Source: Lycorma delicatula (lineage: Eukaryota > Arthropoda > Insecta > Hemiptera > Fulgoridae). From it: DNA of 64,000 bases. The position numbers and the translations under genes were made by a program. Location: positions 64,685,529 to 64,749,528 of the forward strand of contig NC_134456.1 of the NCBI RefSeq assembly GCF_047948215.1, in the 5' to 3' direction. The notes under the pieces are model-generated. The model made no database searches. It worked only from the letters and a program-made list of their open reading frames with translations, and was not told where the DNA came from. Below, piece after piece: positions 51,701 through 62,006 of this stretch (within the stretch, counting starts at the first letter, position 1; each line of letters begins with the position of its first letter).

Positions 51701-54052
51701 AAATAATTTTTTTTCATTTTAAAATACCTTTAGTTGAAATATAACAAACATATGTATATACTGAAATCATATTTTTATAAATTTTGAAATAGGAAATGTA
51801 AACTATTAATATCTGAATTACGAAAACTAAATTGTGTTACGAAGTATCATATAATAATGTTTGGTTAGTAGTTACAACTTGATTAAACTTATAACAATCT
51901 GAAGTTCTGTGAGTGTATTTTAATAATTTTGGAAAAAATGTTAAGTGCCTAACAATGTGAGAGTTTAATACTCAACACACCTGAACAGAAAAAAGTACAT
52001 AAAGAAAAGAAATTTAAAACCATTGTGGTAAGTGTTCAAATAAAATGAACTTTTTGAACATAATTTCTTAATTTAAAACATCTACCAGCAATAATTGCTG
52101 CTGAATTCACAGTGTGAAAATAATAATAATACTATTGATAAATGAAAGCTGTCTGTTCATAACCTAAAACATTCTAACAAACTTTCTATCATATTTTCTT
52201 GGCTATTTACTCCTTTATACTTTTAATACTATTTTTTTTTTTTTTTTTTTATTTAGCGAATTTTTTATCCTTCAACCAAGATATATGAAATAGGTCTTGT
52301 TTTATAAAATTAGATCAAACCATTAATTCTTTCTAATAAATTTTTTTAATACTTATAACCAATAAACTATATACAGTCTGTAAACTACAGACTGGTTATC
52401 AAAATTCTAATTTTTTTTCTTTCTTATAAGGTTGTGTTCTTGTCCTGAATCAGTCTAGAATTCTTAATTTGTTTTTTTCTTAATTTTGTACTGGAGAAAG
52501 ATAAAAAAGAGTTAGGAGTTTATTTAATTGCTACTTGCTCAAAATACAAATTTCATTCTATACATGATTTTTAGACCTTATCTGTGTATGAAAATTATAT
52601 TTTGTTATTAAAATTTTAATTTTTATTTATACAACTTTTCAAACTTAAATAATTCAGTAATTGGTGGATGTATTTTCATCACACTCACTCACAATGTCAA
52701 GAAGTTTATAAAAATTAACAGATTTAATAACATACCCCTCTAAGAGGCCAGTTAGATGCGGCATTAAGATTAAACCCAGCTGCAGGTCCTCCATTATCAG
52801 TTGTGAATACAATAACACTATTGTTTAACATCTGATGTGATTGTAAAGCATGGACAACATGACCAACCGATTCATCCAGCTTGGCCAACATTACTAAAAT
52901 AAGGTAAAAGAAAGATAAATAACAATGGTATAAATCATGAAGATAATTTAGAAAATAATTTCTGTATATTAAAACATAGTAATAATTACAAATATTAATA
53001 AAAAATAATAATCAGAATACTGTACATAAGAAGGACAGGTCACTAACCATGAAATGTGGAAACTGAATTCCTGCTTTAAAATTGTTATAAGTTATTATAG
53101 CTGTAATTTTGTTGATCCTATATTTTAATTTGTTAGATTTATACCTAAAGTTAGTACTTTACACCTAAAGTACTTTAATATTCATTGTAAAAAAATTACA
53201 AAAAAGGGCAGTTATTTATTATGAAAACATGATACTCAAACAATTTTAATTAAATAATTAGCAAGTGGAGTAATCACTTTTACTCAGTTTCAAAAACTAA
53301 TAATAAAATCTACAACTTTAGGAAGTATTTGAAGAATATAGTTCTATTATGAACTGTTCAAGATCAGGTAGGCTTACATCTGCAACTGAAAATAAAATAA
53401 GAGGCTATCATACTAAATACAAAAAGGCTTGCTTTTGAACAAGAAATTTCAAGACATTTACTTCAAAAAACTTAACATAAGGAAAACTTTTCCTTACAGT
53501 TCTGAGACCTGTTTTATTCAATTTTTCATGTCAAAAACCATAAGGAATCAGTCATTCTGCCCCTTAATTAGGATCCTAAAAATGTCAGTATGATATAATT
53601 TCACTGGGTAGCTGAAATCCAAGCAAAATCTTAAGTCGTAACTTACAAACGAAGCATTTTAGGACATATGTTTATAGTAACTTTTTCCATTATTTTCATG
53701 AGTAGAATAGGTTATGAAAGTCACTGGAGAACTTAGTGATACATTCTGCATATACATACATATACTAATATGTATATACTGAAAATTAATTCATTAAATA
53801 CTGACCACTGTGCTAATAAAATTTAATATTAACAGAAATATAAACGACCAAAACACAATAGGTAAGTTAAATTTACCTAATTAATTCCAAAAATCAATTT
53901 TCATGGGATCCTGCATCTTCAGTTGTTATTAAATTCTATAATTATATTAATACATTATTTATTATCTGTTCATTTATTGAAATTTCAAAATATTCAAAGA
54001 ACAAATTAACAAATCTTAAATAAATATGTTTTAATACACTACCTAACTTATC

Positions 54053-54104
<52 letters not shown>

Positions 54105-57100
54105 CAAACATCTAACTGATCACTTCTTTCTAATTTTATTAATCAGAAATAAAAAGTTATGTTTAAAAAACATTACATACAGACAGAGTTTGTAGTTATT
54201 TCTTCGCAGTTATTACCTTAGTAGTTATTTCTGTTAATAATAGATCTAAAGTATAGCAAAGAGCTTTGCAATTTGTTATCTGTGTTTATATATTTCTGTA
54301 AATAGATAAATAAATTAGGAACAGAAGTATGACATTGGCTTCATTCAGAAGAATGACCAGCCTCATTTAAGAAGCAGCTGGCTATCACCCAGAAGGTAAG
54401 AACATGATATCATTGATGGAACAAGGGTAGCTCACCCAACTTCCATGGTATTTATCCCAGGATCCAAGGAAGAAAGAATAAGGAAACAGAAGGGAATAAA
54501 CAACCCACAGAATTGCTGAATTTGATCAAGAATGCTCAAGGTAGTTTACAATTTTTCCCAAGCCAAGCAAAGAAATATCCTTATTACAAACCATCATTCT
54601 TAAATTTTAAAACAAAACATACTATAATAATAAGAATAATATTTTTTTATTGTAAAATAAATAAAAATAAAAAATGATTGTTTTCATTTTACAGTTCATA
54701 TTAATCTATTTCACCTGAAAATTTTCTACGATGAAAATCAGTGATATTACTTTCAGCAGCAATATTGTCAGGCCCAGGCAATGGATTGTATGGATTTGCA
54801 GAATGTACAGCTGCGTGAGCTAAATACAAGAAGAGAGGTTCAGAGGTGTTGTGATCCTTAATAATACGAACAGCTTCTTCTGTGAATATATCTGTAGAAT
54901 ATTTACCATGTAAGTCCCATGCTGGTTCCATACCTCTACGCATATCTAAACCCCACATTTCCTAAAACAAAAACAAATAATAAATAAGATATCAATAAAA
55001 ATTATATGTATCAAAGAATACTTTTTTAAACATTACTGAACCACAGCCACATAACAGCAATATTTCCCTTTTGTTTTCCATGGATGAGGATTTGTGTCAC
55101 AAACTTTCTCCTTCAAGAGGATATGATAAACATCCAGAAAACATGCAGACAGCAGACCTTTGTTGAAACTTGATTCTCTTCTGTGAAAGCTTTGTGAACA
55201 CTGTCACAATCACATGATTATAAAACATGTGACATTTTTCTCATCTTGTTAAAATTATAGTTCTTGTACTCACCATTAGTATGAATGTTTAGAATTATTT
55301 TAAAATCTTGAGGTGTACCTCAGTATTAAAAGTTACTCAAAAAATAGTTTGCTGTATAATACAATTACCACAAACAGTACATTATACCCAGATTTCCCGT
55401 TTCAAATGATTGCTCAAGTAGTCGTATTGATGATTTTGTACAGTTGTAATGATATATGTTATGTTTAGAGACATATGTTATCACTCATAAAATATATAAT
55501 GTGTTTAATTCACTATCAGTGATTTTGTTGAGAAGCCAGTGACAGTAATTCATCAATAACACATCAAAAAGCACGTCAAAAATTGGAGAAACTCCACCAC
55601 CACAGTTATTACCACATAGAACACTGAAATTACTGCAGCTAGTATAAAGTAGCTCCTACATAAATAAAAAGAACAAACATATTTATGTAATAACAAAAAA
55701 TCTATTAAATGTAGCATATCATTACTTATTATAACCCAAAATCTCTGCACATTGACTTACTCTTTAGCAAAGTAAACTAAAAAATTATATTTATAATCCA
55801 CAATAAACAATTTGTACATCCAAAAATGTTCATTAAAATACAAACCACACAGTTACTTGAGTTAATAAAAATACCAATAATGACTTCCCCAATTCCTATT
55901 TTGAACATATTAATTTCAAAAGTAAAAATTTCCATAACATACAAAAACTGTCACAATATTAACACAGATAATATATTACATATGAATACTAATTAAAAAC
56001 TTACATAAATGATGTAAATGACAAAAAATTAATACACTAGAAACATGAAAATACAAAAACATCCCTGATAGTTTTACTATATATTTAACACTATTTCCAT
56101 CTACTCTTTCCCTCTCTAAAAAATCAAGCCTCTTCTGCTTCAGTTCTTTTTCCTTGTCTTCTGATACAACAGAGCATTAAAAATGTCCACACCAGAGCTG
56201 ATGTAAGTGATAGTAAGAGCATTTTATTAAGATTGTACCTCAGCATATTGAAATAAAAGTTTTCATTTTTAGAAAACAATAAAATATTACAACTCATTTT
56301 CTAAATACCTAGAAATATGATTCAAGAAGTTCTTTTCAGGGGTTTATTTATTTCGTTTCTCAATGATATTATCAATACTATCTATATTATCATCTATGTA
56401 TTAAGAAAGTAACCATAAATAATAATTTTTAGTTTTTGTTATTTTTTTAAGAAGTAGCCTAATTTATGTATAATGTGATTACTACAAATTAAGAGAAATG
56501 TAATTACTAAAAAAAATAATTAAAAATATTCCACAGGAAAAGCAACTTATGAACTGTTTTGTAAGCATTTAAAAAGTATATTTTCAATAAAATAAAGTTA
56601 CAGCACAAGAAGTTTAAAATTATGGTAAGTTTAAATTTATGAACATCTTCAACATTGTTGCTAAAAATTGAAGAAATTTAGAAGTCTTAATCAGGGTGAA
56701 CATCTCCCATTTTAATTTACTCTTTCACATAAAAGGTTCTCAGAACTAGACTCATTCTCTATTCAACCAACATGAAAACATGGAATAGAATCTGTACAAA
56801 TTTAGTAATGTAAAAGAGAAAACAATTTTCATCAAATTTTTTAAATACTAAAAACAAAATGTTTAGATACTAAATAACATATTATTTAGCTTTATAGCCA
56901 TTTGAAAAATTTAGTGGTAATGGAAAAATATTAAAAGAAAGTATCACAAAAAAATCAGTTACACAAATACAGAACATTCAAAAAGTATCTATAAACATGT
57001 TATGCATTAGTGCAATAATATGTAACATCAACACCCTGAAAGGTAGTCGACATCCTTAATACTGTACACACCTACCACATTTCTTCTTGTTCTAGAAGAT

Positions 57101-60100
57101 ACTCACAAGTTGTCAATGTGGAATGTTCTTGGTGTAATCATGAATAACTGTTTGAAGTTTCTAGAGGCAGTAGGGGTTTGCTCAATAAGCATTACTTTTT
57201 TCATGACCCCAGAAGTAAAAATCCAGTGGGCTTAAGACTCTAGAACAAGGTGTCCAAAAACCCTTAGAAATAATTAAATTTCCAAAAACATCTTGCTCTA
57301 ACTTCAAGGAATGCCAAGCTGTATGCGCAGTCATACCATCTGGTTGAATCCAAGCATTATTTATTTTATATTCAGTTAGCTTTTCCATGAACTAGTGAAT
57401 GATTTCACAATAACCAACTGAATTTATCATTTTTTCATAGAATATCAGATCAAATATTCTTCTCCTGGATATTATAATCTTCTTTTCATATACAGAAATT
57501 TCATGTGTAGCAAGCATGTAGGTTGTTGGCAAACCATGAACGCAAGTTCTGAGCGTGCACATACCCTGATAAATGAAACCATGCCTCATCAGTTTAGAGA
57601 ACGCAGACCAAAATATCATCAAACTTGTCTGCTACAAACTGTTGAAACCATTTCCAGTATTGAATTCACTTTCCACAGTCTGTGATCAATAACTTTTGAA
57701 CCGTTTTCACTTTTTAAGGGATGAGACAGCTTCTTACAAACTGCCTTGTGTGCAGTTGCAGTACCAGTGTTTTTCTGTCAGGCCAACTTTCTTATGGACT
57801 TTTTGGGGCTATTTTACATAGCAGGGTTTTTCTTCATAGAGTGTTGCTGGTCTATCCTTCATTCATAGTCCTTAATCAATTCTGTCTTCCTAAATCTCTT
57901 GATTATCACCCTTATAATATGTTGATTAGGAACCAGCACAAATGAAAATCTAACAGAAAACTCAAACTTGTCTTTCACTGTCTGTGTGTACTCACCATGC
58001 TTGGAAAAGAAGTATTAAATGAGAAATACTTGCTGTTCTAAAGTTGACACCATCCTGAGCACAGAAAGGCACAGTTCTCACTGGTTCAAAGTGGATGAAC
58101 ACTCAATGAACAACAAAGAACCAGACACTCCTCACCTCAAGATCACCAGCCTGACTGGCTCATGGAATTAAATTGCACACAACACAGAATTACAAACCTT
58201 TGTAGAGAACATTAGTCACAGTGCACAGAATACAATCCCTCAACATATTATCATGTTTATAGAGGTGTATATTTACTTTCGAATGCACTGTATTTTACAT
58301 ATCTTTTACCAAAATATTAATATGCAATACCTGCATACAAATTTATAACTTAACATAAAAATGAATTATAGAAACACAAAAATAATTTGTGTAATAATCA
58401 TTAAAAGCATAATCATACCGTTTCACAAGCAGTGTGATCATTATAATCTTGATGTCCAGTCCAATAACCAAGATGAGAATCAAAACCTCGGTAGAGTGGT
58501 GTGTATTCTTTCTTGTATGAACCAAGATGCCACTTTCCAACAATATGATTTTTATATCCAAGCTCTTTCAAATATTCTGGTAATAATTTTTCAGACAGAG
58601 GTAAGCCACGTGGTTCTGCACCATATAAAACGCCATGCTGCATACCTACAAACAGAAAATATGTAAACAAAGGTTAAATAAAAATATACTCCCTGGCCAT
58701 GTTACCAGCTGTTCTGAATTGTGGCTCTAACTGAAACAAATGCATTTATCTTATGAAAAAAAGATAACCAGAGGTTTAAAAGTGTTTTGACTTAAATAAA
58801 AAATATCATTTTCAGGTTAATTCACTTCAGCTAGTCATTAAAACTTTAATAATTTTGTATAAGCTTCATCATAGCTTATTATCAACAACCCTGATGAATT
58901 GTTATTTTGTTGTAAGCACACACTTAAAAGTGTTCTAGATCTGATAATGATGTACTAACACAGCTAAATTTACTTACAGAGATAGAGATAACCAGATAGA
59001 AGTAGTGATCCAAATAATATATGGTATAAAAGTAGTTTTCTCAATATCAGTAACAAACTATCTCAACACAACTTTAAACTTTGCTGCTACACCATGAAAG
59101 CAATTCCATAATAGACATTTATTTAGGTAATACCAAAACATTATAGTACAATAATTCTGTTTTACCTATGTCCCAAGTTATTATTTGCTAGGGATCTATA
59201 GCAAGATGTGAAGTAGTAGAGAAAACTTTTTATATATCATGATAGCATGAAGTAATATGCATTAATGGTGTATTAAGGGTTCACATAAATTATCAAAACT
59301 ACATTATCAGTTACAGAAGCATAAGCATGTAGTAAATGCAAAGAAACTCATATGAATAATTAAGGAAAACAGGAGTTTGAAGAAGGATAATATTATGGGG
59401 AAATTGTTCTGGAAAGATTTCCATACCTGGGAGATCCATAAAAGTTTTCTTCCTCCATGGCAACATATTTTATTTCAATTTGACTCAACAGCTGTTATGT
59501 GAAACTGCAATCACTTTTTTTTACAAATAAATGGCCTTCAGTTTCTTCCAACTTAAATAGGTCTGAACATTATGAGTTCCAAGTATGTAATTGAAACTCT
59601 GAAACTGCAGAACAATTAACAATGCTGTTAATCACAATATATTCTTACTAAGACTTCTGGAACAGGTGCTGAAAAATTAATTATTTGACACTGCTTTGTT
59701 CAAGTGTTTTGAAATATCTAGTTAGCAATATGAAGTACATGTGCTTATGTTACTGACACTCACATATGTAATTAATAAGTTTTAGCTGGCAAATACATTA
59801 CTGTTACTCAGAATTCTGTACGTAACTTAACGGCATTGCCAAAATACTACATATTCCATACTATTACTAATGTGTCCCATATTAAGATGCAAAGAAACAG
59901 AATGCAACAAGAGATCAAAAGATTTCACTAAATAGTTAATTTTGTTTTTCTTATTTTAAATCTTTTATTATTAATGATGTTTGTTACAGTAACCTTTCAT
60001 TTTGTTTTAAATAAATTATTCCATGTATTGGACTGCTGGCAGATAAACAAAATGCAGTCTTCCAATAAAACTGAAAGGAACATTACTGGCTTATGAGATG

Positions 60101-62006
60101 TTGAAAACCAAGATAAATGAATAGAAGTCAATAAGTTGTCTCTTCTCTCATCTTGTTTTACCACTTCATAACATAAAAGTGAAACCAGATATTATTTTAA
60201 AATAAAATCAGATGGGATTTAACCATAATTTAACCATTTTCATAAATTATTTCCAGTAAAATATTGATGATTAATGAACAAATTTGTTGGTGAAATAACT
60301 TGCATACCCTAGGTAAACAGGACCAATCATGTGTGTATAATTTTATTATTAAAATCTATGCCAATGGACCAAAATTGAATAATAAAATAGTCAATTTCTA
60401 ACATTTTTGGAGACCTGATACCCCACCTAAACTTTTTCTAGATATTCCTTGGGAATGCTTTCCAGTAATCCAGAAAAAGGGAGAATTAGTCAGAGTGCTT
60501 TTTTATGAATTGTCCTACCCCTCTTCTCGTTCACAGAGTTGAATGAACAAAGTCTTACTACAAAGTCTTCATTGTAGTATCTTAATCCTTAAGATATAAA
60601 ATGAACTTGCCTAGTTTAAATTTTCTAGACTTCTAGCATTGGCATCCTTTTCAATCCCTACTTTTTTCAATCCCTTAAGGGTAATTAATCAAAATCCTTA
60701 ATTTTCCTAGATACATGCAGGTAGTAGCTTTGCCAAATTAAACTTTCTACTCACCCAATAAATATGATAACTAATAATGAGTGAGTCATTGACGGCTTCA
60801 TATTTATATAATCGTATGATAAAATGTCATCAGTTTCTTGTTTTTTAATAAAAATTATTGCATGATGTAGCTGACTGTTAACCTGCATTTACAAATTTGT
60901 GATTTTAAACATTTTTTCTATTTCTGATTGCGACATTAGGTTTAAAGGTTGTCTTTTAATTTTGTTCATTAGCAGCTTACTAACATAAGCTTTTTATTTA
61001 AGGTAGACGTATTCGATTTCTGAAAGTTAATAATCTTACATGTTCCATTGTGACTCTGTTAATGTAAATTGTGGCTCCATCCTATTAGAACCAGCCATCC
61101 CAAACTTCATCTACAAAATTCAGAACAAAAAGATTTAATCATTTGTCGATATCAATTCCTATTCACAATTCTTTAGCATAGTTTACTTTTAAAAAAATAC
61201 GATCTAATGACTTTTTTTTAAAGAAACAGCAAGCCCACATCATAACTTTTTCTGGATGCAAACAGTGAGTGTGTATACTTTTTGGATTGGCAGTATTAAA
61301 TAAAAGTGAAATTTTTTTGTTGACAAAGCTATTAATGTGAACAGACAATGTGAACTGGGCTTTTCTTTTTCTGTTTAGGATACTTCAGAGAATGAATAAG
61401 GATGACGTGTATGAATGTAAATGAAGTGTAGTCTTGTACATTTTCAGATGACCATTACTGGGATGTATGGTTAATTGAAACCCAACCACCAAAGTACACC
61501 AGTATCCACAATCTATTATTCAAATCCATATAAAGGCCTTTACTAGGATTTGAACTTAGAACTCTCGACTTTGAAATCACCTGATTTGTGATGATGAGTT
61601 CACCACTACATTACATTCTACATTACTGACTCAATATAATAATAATCCTTGATGATCTTAGCCTGGCTGGTCTTCTGGAATCTTTTGTCTTTGTTGTCCA
61701 TGATGAAGCTATAGTCAGTTAGTTACCTTTTATACAAAGCAATGTCTTATGTAACCCAGATAACCTCAGGGCTAACCAGTCTAAATGCAAGCTGTTAACA
61801 GAAAATATTTTTAAAAGACAGTACAGAAAATATTCAAATATTTTACCTGTATGGATAGGATATTTTCCAGTCATTAATGCACTTCTTGAAGGAGTACAAA
61901 TAGGAGTTACATAGTAATTATTTAGTATAAGTCCTGAATATGCTAGAGCATCAATATTGGGCGTTGGTATTTGATTTGAACCATGAAAACCAACGTCATT
62001 CCAGCC
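27605..62006 (-). CDS. ARSB: Arylsulfatase B-like lysosomal sulfatase (9 exons visible, 5' end off window)
   Basis: Nine minus-strand exons with GT/AG junctions join in one open frame of 514 residues plus a TAA stop. Intron phases agree at every junction and the exon lengths sum to 1545 bp. Numbering from the first visible residue: the sulfatase motif C37-T-P-S-R41 holds the cysteine that is converted to formylglycine. K91 and H93 lie in GKWHLG, H182 in HAAVHSA, D244-N245 in TDNGG, and K266 in VKNTLWEGG. The C37-K91 spacing of 54 equals human C91-K145. The family hydrolyses N-acetylgalactosamine 4-sulfate groups of dermatan and chondroitin sulfate in lysosomes. The human protein is 533 residues, so only the signal peptide and the first strand with the metal-binding Asp pair (usually just before GWNDVGFHG) are missing, beyond position 64000. 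Several N-x-S/T sites fit a secreted or lysosomal route. Insects have several ARSB-like paralogues, so the exact substrate is inferred. No disabling mutation is seen. Confidence 0.95.
29559..29574 (+). repeat. Mariner left terminal inverted repeat
   Basis: 16 bp, exact inverse of the right end, preceded by TA. Confidence 0.95.
30857..30872 (-). repeat. Mariner right terminal inverted repeat
   Basis: 16 bp, exact inverse of the left end, followed by TA. Confidence 0.95.
31667..33836 (-). mobile_element. hAT-type transposase relic, interrupted by a SINE
   Basis: Minus strand. Near 33836-33700: [20 protein letters not shown] and a degenerate zinc-binding segment ([14 protein letters not shown]). 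Then [22 protein letters not shown], a stop-rich middle, and at 31960-31670 the dimerisation motif [20 protein letters not shown] with [17 protein letters not shown]-x-PVERVFS is the hallmark of the hAT C-terminus. Zinc-finger genes of the BED/'ZBED' type share it, but the many stops indicate a dead transposon. Confidence 0.82.
32173..32470 (-). repeat. Full-length tRNA-derived SINE with 15-bp target duplication
   Basis: AACTTTATTAAAACT is present exactly at 32158-32172 and 32471-32485, bounding a 298-bp element. On the minus strand the head reads GGTTGGTCTAGTGGTTAACG (A box) and GCGTTCAAGTCC (B box), followed by a body ending in a short purine-rich tail (AGGCTAAACAGGAAAAAG). The exact duplication implies insertion by LINE machinery. 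It lies within the hAT relic, so it is younger. Confidence 0.93.
33930..34800 (+). mobile_element. IS630/Tc1-like transposase relic with internal deletion
   Basis: Plus-strand order: [114 protein letters not shown], then directly FDELLERS and [23 protein letters not shown]. From memory of this insect family, a segment with the middle catalytic Asp (D-N-A-x-x-H type) should lie between the last two blocks, and the first Asp appears as Tyr in TYESY. Stops follow. It abuts the hAT relic in the same intron. Confidence 0.85.
35100..37900. other. ARSB-like intron sequence, no other feature
   Basis: Apart from exon h (35467-35606), this is AT-rich sequence with a palindromic TA-rich cluster near 35390-35430. 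No repeats or genes recognised. Confidence 0.4.
35467..35606 (-). CDS. ARSB: ARSB-like exon h
   Basis: Acceptor TTTAAAG and donor GTAATG. It encodes residues 413-458, with the cysteine-rich [18 protein letters not shown] segment that forms disulfides in ARSB, then TNNLAN. It ends in phase 2 (AG), which is completed as Arg by the last exon. Confidence 0.93.
37934..38076 (-). CDS. ARSB: ARSB-like exon g
   Basis: Acceptor TGCTTAG and donor GTAATA. It encodes residues 365-412, [15 protein letters not shown] followed by a hydrophilic stretch. In ARSB this is the start of the small C-terminal domain. It ends in phase 0. Confidence 0.9.
38080..40260. other. ARSB-like intron sequence, no recognised feature
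   Basis: AT-rich. Short open frames (for example 38713-38955) match nothing I know. Confidence 0.4.
40270..41760 (-). mobile_element. Relic of a high-copy repetitive protein family (unclassified)
   Basis: Minus-strand blocks in order: [56 protein letters not shown], an acidic stretch, [43 protein letters not shown], then [50 protein letters not shown], and finally [35 protein letters not shown] and MLADYYW. I recognise this order from a protein repeated many times in arthropod and cnidarian genomes. It behaves like a mobile element, but its mechanism is unclear to me. Frameshifts separate the blocks. Confidence 0.7.
42540..42860 (+). repeat. A-rich minisatellite, about 5 units of 59-70 bp
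   Basis: The anchor GAAGATGATAAATATAAAG recurs at about 42552, 42611, 42674, 42736 and 42806. Each unit continues AGGAAGAATTGTTAAAAC...AAAGAAAGAATAAAAA. Lys/Glu/Asp-type codons are favoured but every unit has stops, so it is not coding now. Confidence 0.85.
43520..43965. repeat. Probable dispersed repeat with imperfect internal palindrome
   Basis: The block from CAAGTCTGATTCGAAC to CTTCATACAATGAAGTAAAA is less AT-rich. It contains AAAATCCAAATC...GATTTTGG self-complementary text near 43685-43718 and ends with the hairpin TTTACTTCATACAATGAAGTAAA. The wording resembles a repeat I have seen in hemipteran genomes. Only one copy here. Confidence 0.45.
44163..44320 (-). CDS. ARSB: ARSB-like exon f
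   Basis: Acceptor TTTAAAG and donor GTTAGT. It encodes residues 312-364, including [23 protein letters not shown] and [13 protein letters not shown], all characteristic of the region joining the sulfatase core to the C-terminal domain. It ends in phase 1. Confidence 0.94.
45070..45260 (-). mobile_element. Possible non-LTR retrotransposon C-terminal zinc-knuckle relic
   Basis: Minus strand near 45225-45110 reads LSLCNVE and [20 protein letters not shown] in adjacent frames, resembling the C-x2-C...H...C end of jockey/R1-type elements. Text further up (46500-45900) is too decayed to assign. Confidence 0.35.
47291..47318. repeat. Perfect 28-bp palindrome
   Basis: TGTGAGTATGTGCA is followed immediately by its exact reverse complement. 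It lies in an alternating purine-pyrimidine stretch (47255-47320) in an ARSB-like intron. Confidence 0.95.
47555..47697 (-). CDS. ARSB: ARSB-like exon e
   Basis: Acceptor TTAATAG and donor GTAAAT. It encodes residues 265-311, [18 protein letters not shown] followed by [18 protein letters not shown]266 matches active-site K318 of human ARSB. It ends in phase 2. Confidence 0.94.
48205..48320 (+). repeat. Short dispersed repeat, copy 1
   Basis: CAGCTGTTAGGATTAAAATT through GCCATCCACACAATTGCTAG to CCAGACATTATAAA matches 49722-49845 at about 80%. It lies immediately upstream of the transposase relic at 48330-48620. Confidence 0.75.
48330..48620 (+). mobile_element. Mariner-like transposase C-terminal relic
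   Basis: Plus strand reads NNQDNAPVC (cf. HDNARPH), then [20 protein letters not shown] (cf. SPDLAPSDYHLF), WLVEKKF and [18 protein letters not shown], the order found at the C-terminus of mariner transposases. Stops and frameshifts present. The last catalytic Asp is replaced by His in PSHYY. Confidence 0.75.
49722..49845 (+). repeat. Short dispersed repeat, copy 2
   Basis: Second copy of the 48205-48320 unit in the same orientation. The transposase text that follows copy 1 is not seen after copy 2. Confidence 0.75.
50768..51290 (-). repeat. Minus-strand tRNA-derived SINE, split by a second SINE
   Basis: The 3' part lies at 50768-50821 (GTGAAGTCTTGTACAGACTC) and the rest at 51111-51290, including the body (GTGGTTAATTGAAACCCAAT), B-box-like GGTTCAAATCC and head. 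The two halves are continuous once 50822-51110 is removed. Confidence 0.85.
50822..51110 (+). repeat. tRNA-derived SINE inserted into the opposite-strand SINE
   Basis: The head GGGTTAGTCTAGTGGTGAAA holds the A box (TAGTCTAGTGG, 50833-50843). The B box GGTTCAAATCC is at 50888-50898. The body and the purine-rich tail AGGCTAAAAAGAAAAAGAG match the full-length copy at 32173-32470. A short duplication GACCATA/GATCATA (50811-50817 and 51115-51121) may mark the target site. Confidence 0.88.
52736..52893 (-). CDS. ARSB: ARSB-like exon d
   Basis: Acceptor ATTTTAG and donor GTATGT. It encodes residues 212-264, [13 protein letters not shown] then [15 protein letters not shown] and [11 protein letters not shown]244 and N245 of TDNGG are the calcium-coordinating pair known from human ARSB D300/N301. 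Confidence 0.95.
53330..53600 (+). mobile_element. Possible Tc1-like transposase N-terminal relic
   Basis: The fragment reads [16 protein letters not shown] in broken frames, recalling the GRP-hook region of Tc1 transposases, followed by stop-rich text. Weak. Confidence 0.25.
54052..54105. repeat. (TA)n microsatellite
   Basis: About 25 TA repeats without interruption in an ARSB-like intron. Confidence 0.95.
54715..54961 (-). CDS. ARSB: ARSB-like exon c
   Basis: Acceptor GTTTTAG and donor GTGAAA. It encodes residues 130-211: a Gly/Met/Asp-rich start, the [17 protein letters not shown] helix, then [20 protein letters not shown], which holds H182 (human H242 equivalent), and a short loop with an N-I-T glycosylation site. 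It ends in phase 1. Confidence 0.93.
55000..56980. other. ARSB-like intron sequence, no recognised feature
   Basis: AT-rich sequence, no coding or repeat signal I can support. Confidence 0.4.
57010..58060 (-). mobile_element. Transposase relic of the DUF4817-type mariner superfamily
   Basis: Minus strand: [11 protein letters not shown] near 58045 (usual start of this family), a decayed HTH region, then [50 protein letters not shown] (cf. WFQQDGATAHTA), [18 protein letters not shown] (cf. SPDLTPLDFFLWGYLKS), and C-terminal remnants to about 57010. Full order but with many stops. It lies in the sulfatase intron between exons b and c, same strand as the gene. Confidence 0.85.
58419..58645 (-). 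CDS. ARSB: ARSB-like exon b
   Basis: Bounded by acceptor TTTGTAG and donor GTATGA. It encodes residues 54-129, including [10 protein letters not shown] and GKWHLG, where K91 and H93 match the active-site Lys and His of sulfatases, then [17 protein letters not shown], a typical ARSB signature. It enters in phase 1 and leaves in phase 0. Confidence 0.94.
58680..60990. other. ARSB-like intron sequence, no recognised feature
   Basis: AT-rich, no repeats or coding signals identified by eye. Confidence 0.4.
60995..61350 (-). mobile_element. Tc1/mariner-type transposase fragment
   Basis: Minus strand reads [20 protein letters not shown] (cf. HP-x-SVMVWA) and then, past stops, [18 protein letters not shown] (cf. 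QQDGATCHTA). It is a short middle piece of a DDE transposase in the first visible intron. Confidence 0.55.
61372..61620 (-). repeat. tRNA-derived SINE, copy
   Basis: The tail AGGATACTTCAGAGAATGAA (plus-strand wording) and the ACCCAACCACCAAAGTACAC body match the copy at 32173-32470. The head has lost part of the A-box region. Lies in the first visible sulfatase intron. Confidence 0.82.
61847..62006 (-). CDS. ARSB: ARSB-like exon a (catalytic cysteine exon)
   Basis: The acceptor ...TTTTCAG precedes GGC TGG AAT and the donor GTAAAA follows CATACAG. It encodes residues 1-53 of the visible protein, beginning [10 protein letters not shown] and ending GKYPIHTG. The codon at 61896-61898 (TGT) is the Cys of C-T-P-S-R, the site of formylglycine formation in type I sulfatases. 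It starts in phase 0 and ends in phase 1. The preceding exon, which should encode the residues ADDL just upstream in this family, is not found in 62007-64000. Confidence 0.95.
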
